64,000 nucleotides of DNA from UBA11524 sp045132495 (lineage in GTDB: Bacteria; Bacillota; Clostridia; Christensenellales; Aristaeellaceae): the NCBI GenBank assembly GCA_045132495.1, contig JBGUSK010000051.1, positions 1 to 64,000 on the forward strand. The letters run 5' to 3'. Both the position numbers and the translations under genes were made by a program. Position 1 is the stretch's first letter; the number at the start of each line of letters is the position of its first letter. This document shows positions 32,908-42,235 of this stretch, in pieces. A model generated the notes under the pieces. That model had not been told where the DNA came from. It saw only the letters and a program-made list of their open reading frames with translations, and did not search any database.

Positions 32908-34362
32908 TCAGCCATTGCCATAGGTGGAGTACTCGTCCCGGTGACAGACGGTTTCCGTCCAGTCGGTTTTCAGGGTGATGGTGCCGTCCTCGTTCAGGCG
33001 CATGGTGTAGGTGGTTTCCTGATTGTCCTCGGTGCGGATGTAGAGCTGGTAGGTGGCGCCGTCGCCCTCTGCCACATCGTATACGCGGTAGTTGCCCTCC
33101 TCGCGGTAGCGTGCGCCGTCGCCGGGCATGTGGTTGCGATAGGTTCCGTCGGAGAAGAGGATCATCCGTCCGTCGCCCTCATCGTCGGAGTGCTCCCACT
33201 TGCCGCACAGCGCGTCCATCACATCCCAGCGCACAGCGGCGGTGGGGAGGTCAGTCCCGGTGGACAGGGCGCGGTCATAGGTGGTGATGAGGTCCTTCAG
33301 CGGCACAAAGCCCCGGTAGAGCTTGTCCGCCTGGTATTCCACATAGGCGTAGTATTCCCCGCATTTGGCCAGGCCGGTGAGGGCTGCGCCCTTGGGAATG
33401 TCCGCCTGGGCGAACTGGGACACGAAGGGGTCGTCGGTGAGGAAGGTATCAGCCGCTGCCGTCAGAGGGACATTGGCAAAGGCGAGAGGCTCCTCACCCA
33501 GCTCCTGCTGCACATAACCAATGCGGCTGGTGCGGGGGCTGACCTCATAGCCGATGAGCGTCCAGCCGTCCTGGGTGCCGTAGATGCGGATTTCGCCGCC
33601 CAGGCTCACGCTGGCCTTGCCCTCTGCCGAGCGGTAGGAAGCTGCATCCGGCGCGGAATACACCGCCAGCTTGGCGGAATCCTTAGCGCCGTTCCAGGTG
33701 TCGGTGATCTCCAGCGGGGGTGCATCCATCAGTGCGTTGGAGACCATGCTCAGCTGACGCACCTCCGCCATGGAGCGGGGCATCTGGGCGATGTTGAACT
33801 CGTCCAGGGTGATCGTCGCTTCCCACCGGGCGTCGCCTACGGGAAGGAAAGCGCCGCCGGGATTGGATTCCCAGAATTCCAGCCAGCCGTCCTGGCGGAC
33901 AAAGCAGTCGGTGTACATTTCATTCTGGCGGTAGCGCACGTCATGGAGGATGTACTGCCCGTCTTCACAGGCAAAGATGTAGCTCTCGTTTTCGCCGTAG
34001 GAGAGCTTGAAGCCATAGCCGATGTGCTCCAGCACAGGGGTGTTGGGGTATTCGCCCCGCTTGTCCCCGGGCTGATAGACGGCGGTGTGGTTCACATGAT
34101 CCGCCGTCCAGACCTTACCATCCCGGGAGGCGGAGATGAGCAGCGCGTCATAGCGATTCTGCAGGATCGCCTGATTGGCATGGAAGCCGCCGGCCAGCAC
34201 GTCGTTGCCATTATCCGCGATGGCGGTGTAGCTTTCGTAGCGGTCATCATCGGAGACGATATCGTACACGCCGCCCCGCAGTCCCCAGCCGTTGGCCAGC
34301 GCAGAGGTGGTCAGGGTACAAAAAAGCAGGCAGCCCAGCGTCAGTGTCAGAAGCTTCTTCAT
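32908..34362 (-). CDS. Secreted protein with SH3-like region
   Basis: The 484-residue exported protein has a signal peptide (MKKLLTLTLGCLLFCTL, cleavage after ALA). The middle part has SH3-like segments (KLAVYSAPDAASYRSA, GGEIRIYGTQDGWTLIGYEV). The C-terminal 90 residues look like a small lipocalin-type beta-barrel (LCGKWEHSDDEGDGRM, FSDGTYRNHM). I do not recognise a specific family. It is upstream-adjacent in orientation to the large repeat protein and begins a run of minus-strand genes for exported proteins. The start at 34362 has GGGAGGG. Confidence 0.75.
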   Translation of the reverse strand: MKKLLTLTLGCLLFCTLTTSALANGWGLRGGVYDIVSDDDRYESYTAIADNGNDVLAGGFHANQAILQNRYDALLISASRDGKVWTADHVNHTAVYQPGDKRGEYPNTPVLEHIGYGFKLSYGENESYIFACEDGQYILHDVRYRQNEMYTDCFVRQDGWLEFWESNPGGAFLPVGDARWEATITLDEFNIAQMPRSMAEVRQLSMVSNALMDAPPLEITDTWNGAKDSAKLAVYSAPDAASYRSAEGKASVSLGGEIRIYGTQDGWTLIGYEVSPRTSRIGYVQQELGEEPLAFANVPLTAAADTFLTDDPFVSQFAQADIPKGAALTGLAKCGEYYAYVEYQADKLYRGFVPLKDLITTYDRALSTGTDLPTAAVRWDVMDALCGKWEHSDDEGDGRMILFSDGTYRNHMPGDGARYREEGNYRVYDVAEGDGATYQLYIRTEDNQETTYTMRLNEDGTITLKTDWTETVCHRDEYSTYGNG

Positions 34363-34439
34363 CAGGAAAACCCTCCCAAGAATGTCGTTCTGCACATATA
34401 ACGCATGACTGTCTGCTTTTCTTGCGTAAAAGTTGTAAA

Positions 34440-37400
34440 TTATTCCTTCACGCGGGTCAGATTGATAGAGACGTCCTTCTCGCCCCGCTCGTCCACGAGC
34501 CAGGCGGTGCTGCGGGTCACGCCGCTGAGCCGATGGGTACGGGTCAGCTCGTCCGCTGTTTTGCCGGTATACACATCATAGCCCTGGACATTGAAGACCA
34601 GTACCTCGCCGTTAAGGTTGCAAACGCCTTCGCCCCGGAAGATGTAACGGTTACCGTTCCGATCCTCCCAGGTGCCCAGGAGCAGGTAGCAGGCACGCTG
34701 CATCCGCGTGCTCAGGGAACGGTAATCAGCGGGCAGCTGCTGATAGTAGGCATAGGCTTCGTAGGGCTTACCCTCCGCCAGCAGTCGTTCACCCTCCTGA
34801 TAGAGTGCATCCTGATGTATCTTCGTCAGGGAGGCATACTGGCTGGGCAGATCGGTCACATCCAGCCAGGACATGATCTGGATGACCTCCTGATAGTTCT
34901 TGGCCTTGCTGGCCTTTTCCATCGCGGCCATGGGGCCGGCGTAGTACTGGCTGTACATGGCGGACGCCTTTTCGGCTGCGTCCCGGTAGCCGCCCAGGGC
35001 TTTGTAGAGCTTTGCAGCAGCCAGGTAATCCCCGGCGGATTCAGCCGCGGCTGCTTCGGCGTAGCGGGTCAGGGAGATGCGATCCCTGCAGTCGGCGTAA
35101 TCCCCCAGCTCAGTGTACAGGGCGACGGCTGCATCCCACTCCTGGCGGGCAACCATCTTGGCAGCTGCTTCGTAGCGCACCTGCAGTGCCCGGGCTGCGC
35201 TGTCGGAGTAATCCCCCAGCGCCTCGTACAGAGCGGCGGCAGACTGCCAGTCGCCTGCGGCAGCGGTCTGGGCGGCGATGTTGTAGCGCAGCGCCAGCGC
35301 CCGGTCGGCGGCATCGGAGAATTCGCCCAGCTTCTCAAAGGTGGCAGCAGCAGCGGCTGCATCGGTGGAAGCAAGCTTGTCTGCCGCGTCGTAGCGTATC
35401 TGCTGAGCCTTTTCGCCCGCATCCCGGAAGCTGCCGATGGCCTCGAAGGCAGCAGCAGCGGTCTCGGTCTTGCCTGCGGCGAGCAGCTCCTCAGCGGCAG
35501 CGTAGCGCAGCTCATTGACTGCTTCGTCCGCATCCAGCTCGCCGTCCATGGCGGCGAAAGCGGCTTCAGCCTTGTCCCATTCGCCCTTGTCGGCAAAGGC
35601 GATGGCGGCGTCATAGCGCAGCTGGTTCGCCCGGGAGGCAGCGTCCTTGTAGGAGGCGATCACGTCGAATGCGGCAGCAGCAGCTTCCCAGTCGCCGGCA
35701 TCGGCCAGGGCAGAGGCGTCCTCGTAGCGCATTTCGCTGGCGCAGTCGGCTGCATCGGCGTAATCTCCGAGGGCTTCGAAGGCGGCGATGGCGGCAGCGC
35801 GGTCCGTTTTGACCAGCGCCTGCGCATCCTCGTAGCAAAGGGCATTGGCGCGGCCCGCCGCATCGGAATAATCCGTCAGCGCGCGGAAGGCGGCGATGGC
35901 CCCGGCACGATTGGTTTCGATCAGGGCTTCCGCCTGCTGATAGCGCAGCTCGCGGGCTTGATTGGCCGCATCGGCATAGTCGCCCATGGCCTCCAGCTGC
36001 TCGATGGCCTTGACCGGGTCGGTCACGGAGAGCGCCAGGGCCGCGTCATAGCGCAGCAGGGCGATTTTTTCGGCGGAGTCCGCATATTCGCCCAGCTTTT
36101 CAAAGGCGGCGAGGGCTTCCTCCACCTTGCCTTCGGCGGACAAAGCCAGCGCGGCGGCGTAATCGCAGGCGGACAGCTGTTCCTGCGCGCCGGGATATTC
36201 GCCCAGGGCGGAATAAATGGCGCGGGCGGCTTCGTGATCGCCCTTTTCCAGCAGGATACCGGCCTTGGCGAAGTTGGCGTCCGCGAGCCTGGCGGTGGAG
36301 TCTCCGTACTCGCCCAGGCTGGTAAACAGCGCGATGGCCTGATCGAGGCTGTTGCTGTCCCCGGCGGCGAGGGCAGCTTCGGCCTGCGCATAGTGCAGGG
36401 CGGTCAGCCTGGCGGCGGAATCCCCATACTCGCCCAAGGAGATGTAGAGCTTCTCTGCCTGGGCGAAATCGCCATCGTCAGCAAAAACAGCAGCCTGATT
36501 GTAGCGGCATTGGAGCAGCAGCTCGTCGCTGTCCCGGTGACCGCGGATGTTGTCAAACAGCTCGATGGCTTCCTCATAATCCCCGCGGACGGAGGCGTTC
36601 ACGGCGGGGTAATAGGTGCAGTCGCGGATGAGGGCGGCGGCCTCCTCGTCCTCCACGGGCAGCTGCTCGAGGAAGGTCAGTGCCTTGGCATAGTTGATCT
36701 GCCCGATGGCGATCTTCGCGGCCTCGATGAGGGAGGCGCGCCACTTTTCGTCCGCATCGCGGTAGCCGCGGATCTTGCCGAACAGGGCGGCGGCTTCCTC
36801 GTATTCCATGATCTCCCAGGCGATGCTGGCCGGGCCGTAGAAGCACTCGTTGGCCTGAGCCTCCGCGTCCTCGTAGCCCTTGGCCATATAGAAGGCTTCG
36901 GCGGCCTCGTTGATCTTCCCCTCGGCGCGCAAGGCCACGCCTTTGTCGTAGTGGATTTTCTTGATCAGGGTATCCGCGTCGCGGTGACCGGGGATTTTGG
37001 CAAAGAGGGTCAGGGCGGTGTCCGTGTTGCCGGTATCCATGGCGGCAACGGCGGGATTGTACCAGGTGTCCAGGCGAAGGGACGCGCAGTCCTTGTACTC
37101 GCCCAGGGCCTCGAAGGCGGCGCGGGCGGATTCCCACTCGCCGCTTTCCAGCATGCCGCAGGCGCGGATGTAGGCGATCTCGGTCAGGCGGGCAGGGGCC
37201 TCGTATTGGTCGCCCAGGGCGGTGTAGAGGGGTTCCGCCTCATCGTAGCGGCCATCGGAAAAGAGGTATTCGGCGTGCTGCCAGTCGCTTTCAGCGCGCA
37301 GTGCATCGGCAGTGACGTTCTTGCCGTCAATCTCAGCCTCGTAATTGCCCAGGGCTTCATAAGCAGCAAGACGCTCGGCGTATTTCTCCGCCGTCATGGG

Positions 37401-38291
37401 GGCATCGATGACCAGCTGATCGTTCTCATAACACAGCAGGCAGTACTTATGCCAATTAGCGGCGTCTCTGTATTCCCCCAGTTTTGCAAAATGCTCCGCA
37501 GCCCCGGCATAATCGCCTTCTTCATAGGCCTTCTGAGCCAGCTCGTACTGCACATAGGGTACGCCGAACTTCACCGCGCCAAAGGTCAGCCCGGCAAGCA
37601 GCACCAGCGCGACTGCCAGCTTCCACACCCAGGCATACTTTCCCTTGCGGCGCACGAAGTCCTTTTCGTCGGCGAATTTGCGACCGGTCTCCCGCAGGGT
37701 TTCGCGGCCATGCTGGGTCAGGGCTTCCTCCCGCTGGGCGACCACCGCGTCGATGGCCTCGCGGCTGAAATTGGCGAATACCTCCGCCTTGTCCCTGTGG
37801 CAGCGGGCGCAGAGCACTGCGTCATCCGGGTTGGGCCGCCCGCAGACGCACAGCCACAAGCCCTTCTGCTGCTCCGGATAGCCGCTGGCCATATCGCCTG
37901 CGATGGCGCGCAGGGTGGTCAGCTGAGCGGAGCGGCGCAGATTGTTGGGGGTGTAGGTGATGGTGTTTTCCTTCTCCCTGCGCCAGACGGAGGAATTGTC
38001 AAACCACACCTTTTCCACGGTGATCTCATAGCGTTCGGGGGAAATGTGGCCGTCTACGGGCACGTTCATGGTGAAGGTCTTGCCCGGCGCGCCATTCAGG
38101 CCCCGGCCGCGGTGGATGATCTTCGCTGTTTCCTCGCCGTCTGAGGAGGAAAGCAGAAGCGTTACCTCCACGCTCACCACCTGCAGGGAGGACAGATTGA
38201 ACAGCGTCACCTCGCAGGCTGGATTTTCTGCCGTGGGCAGGGTGGATTTCCATGCTTCGACCGGGCAGGTCAGGTCGATGCGCATTGTCAT
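34440..38291 (-). CDS. Giant TPR-like repeat protein with zinc ribbon and membrane helix
   Basis: The 1283-residue protein has four parts. An N-terminal beta-sandwich-like domain spans about 1-110. A zinc-ribbon-like CVCGRPNPDDAVLCARC is near residue 150. One membrane helix (WKLAVALVLLAGLTFGAV) is near 225. From about 250 to 1170 there are some 22 repeats of about 40 residues, each ending in a motif such as LGDYADAADRA and LRYDAA. A C-terminal lipocalin-like piece (LLGTWEDRNGNRYIF) closes it. The repeats resemble Sel1/TPR alpha-solenoids. The predicted topology puts the zinc ribbon inside and the repeats outside. The start at 38291 has AAAGGA; an earlier GTG at 38300 is too close. Confidence 0.82.
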   Translation of the reverse strand: MTMRIDLTCPVEAWKSTLPTAENPACEVTLFNLSSLQVVSVEVTLLLSSSDGEETAKIIHRGRGLNGAPGKTFTMNVPVDGHISPERYEITVEKVWFDNSSVWRREKENTITYTPNNLRRSAQLTTLRAIAGDMASGYPEQQKGLWLCVCGRPNPDDAVLCARCHRDKAEVFANFSREAIDAVVAQREEALTQHGRETLRETGRKFADEKDFVRRKGKYAWVWKLAVALVLLAGLTFGAVKFGVPYVQYELAQKAYEEGDYAGAAEHFAKLGEYRDAANWHKYCLLCYENDQLVIDAPMTAEKYAERLAAYEALGNYEAEIDGKNVTADALRAESDWQHAEYLFSDGRYDEAEPLYTALGDQYEAPARLTEIAYIRACGMLESGEWESARAAFEALGEYKDCASLRLDTWYNPAVAAMDTGNTDTALTLFAKIPGHRDADTLIKKIHYDKGVALRAEGKINEAAEAFYMAKGYEDAEAQANECFYGPASIAWEIMEYEEAAALFGKIRGYRDADEKWRASLIEAAKIAIGQINYAKALTFLEQLPVEDEEAAALIRDCTYYPAVNASVRGDYEEAIELFDNIRGHRDSDELLLQCRYNQAAVFADDGDFAQAEKLYISLGEYGDSAARLTALHYAQAEAALAAGDSNSLDQAIALFTSLGEYGDSTARLADANFAKAGILLEKGDHEAARAIYSALGEYPGAQEQLSACDYAAALALSAEGKVEEALAAFEKLGEYADSAEKIALLRYDAALALSVTDPVKAIEQLEAMGDYADAANQARELRYQQAEALIETNRAGAIAAFRALTDYSDAAGRANALCYEDAQALVKTDRAAAIAAFEALGDYADAADCASEMRYEDASALADAGDWEAAAAAFDVIASYKDAASRANQLRYDAAIAFADKGEWDKAEAAFAAMDGELDADEAVNELRYAAAEELLAAGKTETAAAAFEAIGSFRDAGEKAQQIRYDAADKLASTDAAAAAATFEKLGEFSDAADRALALRYNIAAQTAAAGDWQSAAALYEALGDYSDSAARALQVRYEAAAKMVARQEWDAAVALYTELGDYADCRDRISLTRYAEAAAAESAGDYLAAAKLYKALGGYRDAAEKASAMYSQYYAGPMAAMEKASKAKNYQEVIQIMSWLDVTDLPSQYASLTKIHQDALYQEGERLLAEGKPYEAYAYYQQLPADYRSLSTRMQRACYLLLGTWEDRNGNRYIFRGEGVCNLNGEVLVFNVQGYDVYTGKTADELTRTHRLSGVTRSTAWLVDERGEKDVSINLTRVKE

Positions 38292-38322
38292 CGGGAACAC
38301 GTCCTTTCCTTGGAGCGGGGGA

Positions 38323-39504
38323 TCAATCTGCGTACAGCAGGATCTCTGCCAGCTCCATCACGGTGAAGTTCAGCTGCAGGGTGACCTTGCGGCCATTTTC
38401 CGCCACCAGGCTGTAGCGGACGGTGGCAGAGGCATCATCGCCGTACACTGCCTGACCAAAGCTGCCCTCGCCCAGCGTGCCGTAGAGCATCTCCGTGCCG
38501 TTCTCCTGATATTCCCCCTCGCCATTGCGGAAACGGTTGTACACACTGGAGAAGGAATCGCCCACGCGGACGGCGCGGGGGCCTTCCAGACCATCGGCGG
38601 TGATGTTCAGCATGTAGATGCTGCCCTCGGTACGCGCCTTGTTGAACAGCCAGGTCAGCTTGCAGGAGGCGAAGTCCTGCACGCGGAAGTAGCCGTCCTC
38701 GCCGTTTTCTACCCACAGGTCGGTCATCGGTTCACCCAGGGCGTTGATAGCGGAATCCGGGGTCATGGTCAGGAAGTCCAGCCCGGAGAAGGACAGATCG
38801 GCCTCGATAAATTTGTTCAGCGAAGCGCCGTCATAGGAGAAGGGTACCTGCGCATATCCATCCTCCAGAGCGGCCGTCATCACGCCGTACAGAACGCTGC
38901 TGGCCTCCTCCCGGGTGATACGGCTGTTCAGACCGTACACGCGGATGGCTGCCACGCGGTTTTCCGACATGGTGTAGATCACGCCCACATCCGTGTAGCC
39001 CTCTCCGCCGGCAGCCAGCTGCTCATGGGCAGCATACTGCACGGTCTGTACCCGCTGGCCATCCCGCAGCAGCTGGCCCCAGGCGGCGGATTCGGGAAGC
39101 ATGTCCATGGCATAGAGCACGGCAGATTCCCGGGAACCCAGCAGCTCCGGGTTCTCGGTGTAGTAGGCGCTCAGCACCGTGGACAAGGGGTTGCCGATGC
39201 TCACATGACGCGGACCGGCCTCTGCATCAGAGGTGATCACGATGGCATTGACCGTCGTGTCTGCGCTCATGCTGGGGGTATCGGCATACAGGGTTGCAAA
39301 ATCAAAGATGTACTCATACCCATCAGGGGAGGAGCTTTCGGCAGGGTTGTTCAGCGGCTCGGAGGTCCAGGCGCGCTCGATATAGCGGTTTGCCCAATCG
39401 ACCAGCTCCTGGCTGGTGAGCATACCCGCCGCAGATTCCTCCGCCAGCGTCAGCACCGGGCATAGCAGCAGGGCCAGAAGCACGCACAGCATCTTCTTCA
39501 TCAT
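38323..39504 (-). CDS. Secreted protein of unknown family
   Basis: The 393-residue exported protein has a signal peptide (MMKKMLCVLLALLL, cleavage near LTLA-EE). The mature part has two similar halves: GPRHVSIGNPLSTVLSAYY near residue 97 and GPRAVRVGDSFSSVYNRF near 310 look like duplicated domains. This duplication suggests two copies of one fold. I do not recognise the family. It lies 32 bp upstream of the giant repeat protein gene and may be cotranscribed with it. The start at 39504 has AAAGGAG at 9-nt spacing; 39510 is too close. Confidence 0.75.
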   Translation of the reverse strand: MMKKMLCVLLALLLCPVLTLAEESAAGMLTSQELVDWANRYIERAWTSEPLNNPAESSSPDGYEYIFDFATLYADTPSMSADTTVNAIVITSDAEAGPRHVSIGNPLSTVLSAYYTENPELLGSRESAVLYAMDMLPESAAWGQLLRDGQRVQTVQYAAHEQLAAGGEGYTDVGVIYTMSENRVAAIRVYGLNSRITREEASSVLYGVMTAALEDGYAQVPFSYDGASLNKFIEADLSFSGLDFLTMTPDSAINALGEPMTDLWVENGEDGYFRVQDFASCKLTWLFNKARTEGSIYMLNITADGLEGPRAVRVGDSFSSVYNRFRNGEGEYQENGTEMLYGTLGEGSFGQAVYGDDASATVRYSLVAENGRKVTLQLNFTVMELAEILLYAD

Positions 39505-39614
39505 ATACATACACTCCTTTGGGAACCATCCACGGGGATGGTAGATTCAGCCGATTCTATTTTACATGAAAATCCGGCGGATGTACAGAGCAGATTACAG
39601 TCACATATGTAAAT

Positions 39615-39657
39615 TTATCCACAGAAAGCGTCGTAATGATGGCAAATGTGTGGATAA
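39615..39657. other. Pair of inverted consensus DnaA boxes
   Basis: TTATCCACA (39615-39623) and TGTGGATAA (39649-39657) face each other 25 bp apart in the 346-bp divergent intergenic region. The rest of this gap (39505-39850) has no gene; it contains an unassigned GC-rich stretch and the AGGAGG site of the SH3 gene. Confidence 0.7.
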
Positions 39658-39850
39658 AGGATGAAAAACCTTCCAATTTGGGGCTTTGCCCCCCCTCGTT
39701 TGGCAGATGATACCAGCCCCCAAAGGCAATCTTCACCCCTTGCAGGTCGTTTTGTGGGTGAGAGCGCAATGAACACGCTCCCAAGGTCAAACCCAGCCAA
39801 CGCTTGCTCCTGCATCAGCGATGGCTGAAAAAGCAAAGGAGGATCATCCC

Positions 39851-40771
39851 ATGAAACACATCCCCATGAAGAAGCTGGCCGGCATGACCGCCGCGGTGGC
39901 CCTGACCCTGACCACGACTGCCGCCATGGCGGAGACCGCCGACAGCGCGCTGGTGCGCGGCGGCAAGCTGAATCTGCGCGAAACCCCTTCCCTGTCTGCG
40001 AAGGTGCTGGGGCAGTTCCCCACCGGTACGCTGGTGGAGATCATTTCCCACGGCAACGAGTGGCATCAGGTTGAGGTGAACGGCAAGGAAGGCTTCATGA
40101 TGGCCAAGTACCTGAATACGGGCGTATCTGCCCAGACCGCCACCGTGCGCACCAATACCGGCATCGGCCTGAACCTGCGCGAAGAGCCCGGCACCGACGG
40201 TGAAATCATCACCTCCGTCAAGAACGGCGATCAGGTTGTCGTTCTGCAGAAGGGCGCTGAGTGGAGCCGCGTGTCCGTGGACGGCCAGGAGGGCTTTATG
40301 TCCACCAAGTATCTGCGCTTTGGCAGCCAGTCTTCCTCCTCTACCGTCACCGGCAAGGTGGCGGTGGTCAACAATCCCAAGGACACCCAGGTGCTGAACC
40401 TGCGCCAGAGCGCCAGCCTGGACGCGAAGGTGCTGGACTACTACCGCAACGGCGTGGAGGTGACCATCCTCAAGGCTGGCTCCACCTGGCACAAGGTGCA
40501 GGTTGAGGACGGCAAGATCGGCTACATGATGGCGAAGTTCCTCAAGGTGACCGGCGAACAGGGTGATGTTCAGCCCTTCCAGGCGAAGGTCATCAATGTG
40601 AACGGCGGCTCTTATGTCAACTTCCGCAAGGGCGCCAGCCTGAGCGCGGGCATCATTGACCGCATTGACGTTGGCTCCTCTGTGACGGTGATCGAGCACG
40701 GCACCGACTGGTGCAAGGTGGTCGTTGACGGCGTGGAGGGCTACATGTCCACCTGGTTCCTGAAGTGGTAA
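39851..40771 (+). CDS. Secreted protein with four bacterial SH3 domains
   Basis: The 306-residue exported protein has a signal peptide (cleavage after AMA-ET) and four SH3_3-type repeats. They are recognised by LNLRETPSLSAKVLG, LNLREEPGTDGEII, LNLRQSASLDAKVL and VNFRKGASLSAGII, each ending with a G(Y/F)M-x-x-K/W-(Y/F)L stretch. Such domains bind peptidoglycan or peptides. No catalytic domain is attached. The start at 39851 has AGGAGG; an in-frame ATG at 39821 is weaker. A strong terminator follows. Confidence 0.9.
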   Translation: MKHIPMKKLAGMTAAVALTLTTTAAMAETADSALVRGGKLNLRETPSLSAKVLGQFPTGTLVEIISHGNEWHQVEVNGKEGFMMAKYLNTGVSAQTATVRTNTGIGLNLREEPGTDGEIITSVKNGDQVVVLQKGAEWSRVSVDGQEGFMSTKYLRFGSQSSSSTVTGKVAVVNNPKDTQVLNLRQSASLDAKVLDYYRNGVEVTILKAGSTWHKVQVEDGKIGYMMAKFLKVTGEQGDVQPFQAKVINVNGGSYVNFRKGASLSAGIIDRIDVGSSVTVIEHGTDWCKVVVDGVEGYMSTWFLKW

Positions 40772-40808
40772 GTCGGCCTGCGGTACAGCTGAATAACTGA
40801 ATACGAAA

Positions 40809-40849
40809 CAGCCCGCACGGTTGCTGAATGGCGTGCGGGCTGTGGTTTT
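40809..40849 (+). terminator. Terminator after SH3 gene
   Basis: CAGCCCGCACG and CGTGCGGGCTG (11 bp) flank a 12-nt loop, followed by TGGTTTTG. Confidence 0.8.
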
Positions 40850-40891
40850 GTATGCTGGGTTTTCATTTGTTTGTAGGTACTTGAGGAGCCT

Positions 40892-40959
40892 CTTCTTTCT
40901 CGGCCCGAGAAAGAAGCAGTACCGGACCTTGTCAGACACAAGATCTGCAAGGGCTTCGC
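40892..40959 (-). repeat. Dispersed two-hairpin repeat, copy B
   Basis: Read on the minus strand it begins GCGAAGCCCTTG (40959-40948). CAGA/TCTG inside CCTTG/CAAG follows, and it ends CTTCTTTCTCGG with its inverted partner (40916-40892). It matches copy A (24-90) at both ends, with a different but still pairing inner loop. It lies in the 364-bp gap 40772-41135; the remainder (40960-41090) contains a weak GC-rich hairpin and no gene. Confidence 0.6.
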
Positions 40960-41098
40960 CCGGTTCCGCGACTTACCCGCTGCCGGAACTGCGCGCTCTT
41001 TGGCGGCAGTGCGGTTGTGCTGCTTGCTTTGAATTGCAGCAGGAATGCGGCTGACTGGGGAGAACGCGGGATGAACAGGTTTATCCTACTCCAAAGGG

Positions 41099-41127
41099 TA
41101 AAACAGGCTCCCCTGCATAGGAGAGCC
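41099..41127 (-). terminator. Terminator of the DtxR-AzlCD genes
   Basis: Minus-strand GGCTCTCC/GGGGAGCC stem (one G-U pair) followed by TGTTTTA. Confidence 0.75.
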
Positions 41128-41135
41128 TTGGGGCG

Positions 41136-41468
41136 TCAAAACACCATCTGCACCAGCAGCATATATACCGCTGTTCCTCCGGCGATGGAGAGGAGCATCT
41201 GTCGCTTCCACAGGTGGAGGCTGATCGTTGCGGCAATAGCGATGGCTTCCGGCAGGGCGAAATGAGCGGCCACGTCCACGTTGCGCAGGCAGTATACCAC
41301 CAGCAGCGCAAAGATCGCCGAGGGCAGCGCCCGGCCCAGGTATTGCACGAAGGCGGGCGTTTCCTTCTTGCCGGAGAAGATCAGGAAGGGCAAAAAGCGG
41401 GTGCTCATCGTGGCAATGACGCACAGGGCGATGGTGATCACCTGCTGGGGGAATGTCATCGGACTCAT
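41136..41468 (-). CDS. azlD: AzlD-family branched-chain amino acid transport protein
   Basis: A 110-residue membrane protein with three to four hydrophobic segments. It is the small AzlD partner of AzlC, together exporting branched-chain amino acids. The RFLPFLIFSGKK stretch near residue 24 and the ALPSAIFALLVVYCL stretch near 47 are typical. It overlaps the azlC stop by 4 bp, showing translational coupling. Its terminator closes the gene group. Confidence 0.92.
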   Translation of the reverse strand: MSPMTFPQQVITIALCVIATMSTRFLPFLIFSGKKETPAFVQYLGRALPSAIFALLVVYCLRNVDVAAHFALPEAIAIAATISLHLWKRQMLLSIAGGTAVYMLLVQMVF

Positions 41469-42178
41469 TTTATTGCGCCCCCTTCCGCCTTTTCGATGGG
41501 TCTGCGCGTCAGGTAAAGCGCCAGCAGGATGGCTGCCATTGTCGGCAGCATGAAGCCCTCCGCCCCGAAGAGCAGCAGGCAGCCCACCGAGCAGGCAAGT
41601 CCGATCAGCGACGACCAGTGCTGCTTCTCCTTCAGCCAGGCCTCCAGGAAGATGACCACGAACATGGCTGTCATCACGAAGTCGAGGCCTTCGGTGTCAA
41701 AGGGCAGCACTGCGCCCAGCTGTGCGCCGATGGTGGCTCCGGCGATCCAGTAGAACCAGTTCAGAAGCGTCACCCACAGGTAGAACCAGCCGCGGTCAAC
41801 CTCCGTTGGGACCTCCACGGAGCAGTTGATGGAAAAGCTCTCGTCGCACATGCCGAAGATGAGGAGGGGCGTTTTCCACCCGAAGCCGCGGTATTTGTCC
41901 AGCATGGCCAGGCCGTAGAACAGGTGGCGCGCCTGGATCAGCAGTGCCATCAGCAGTGTTTCCAGCGGCGCGAAGGCGCTCAGCAGCATCTCCACGCAGA
42001 CATATTCCAGCGAGCCGCCGAAGATGGTGATAGCCATCACCGTTGGGTATAAGGGGTGGAAGCCCTGCGTCCGCATGAGGATGCCATAGGCCATGCCCAG
42101 GAAGAGGAAACCGGTCATGATCGGGATCGTATGGGGGAAGGCCGCCATGAGGGCAGGCCGCCAGCGGGTGTTTTTCAA
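41465..42178 (-). CDS. azlC: AzlC-family branched-chain amino acid exporter
   Basis: The 237-residue membrane protein contains the AzlC signatures AFPHTIPIMTGFLFLGMAYG and FGGSLEYVC, then QARHLFYGLAML. With AzlD it forms the exporter. The reading frame starts with TTG at 42178, with AGGTG at 6-nt spacing; an in-frame stop lies directly upstream, so no longer form exists. An ATG three residues before AFPHTIP is an alternative start. It follows the DtxR-type gene with a 57-bp gap holding a small GC-rich hairpin, which may reduce read-through. Confidence 0.92.
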   Translation of the reverse strand: MKNTRWRPALMAAFPHTIPIMTGFLFLGMAYGILMRTQGFHPLYPTVMAITIFGGSLEYVCVEMLLSAFAPLETLLMALLIQARHLFYGLAMLDKYRGFGWKTPLLIFGMCDESFSINCSVEVPTEVDRGWFYLWVTLLNWFYWIAGATIGAQLGAVLPFDTEGLDFVMTAMFVVIFLEAWLKEKQHWSSLIGLACSVGCLLLFGAEGFMLPTMAAILLALYLTRRPIEKAEGGAIK

Positions 42179-42235
42179 TCATGTCACCTCAGGAAAAAGA
42201 ATGGCCGCCCCGTCGCCGGAGCGGCAAAGTATGCA

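Noticed and set aside
34344..38144. A 1266-codon open frame antisense to the giant repeat protein
   Set aside because: It exists because the repetitive Ala/Glu-rich codon use of the minus-strand gene avoids stops in the opposite frame; it lacks a ribosome site and resembles no protein. The minus-strand frame has a zinc ribbon, a membrane helix and repeats.
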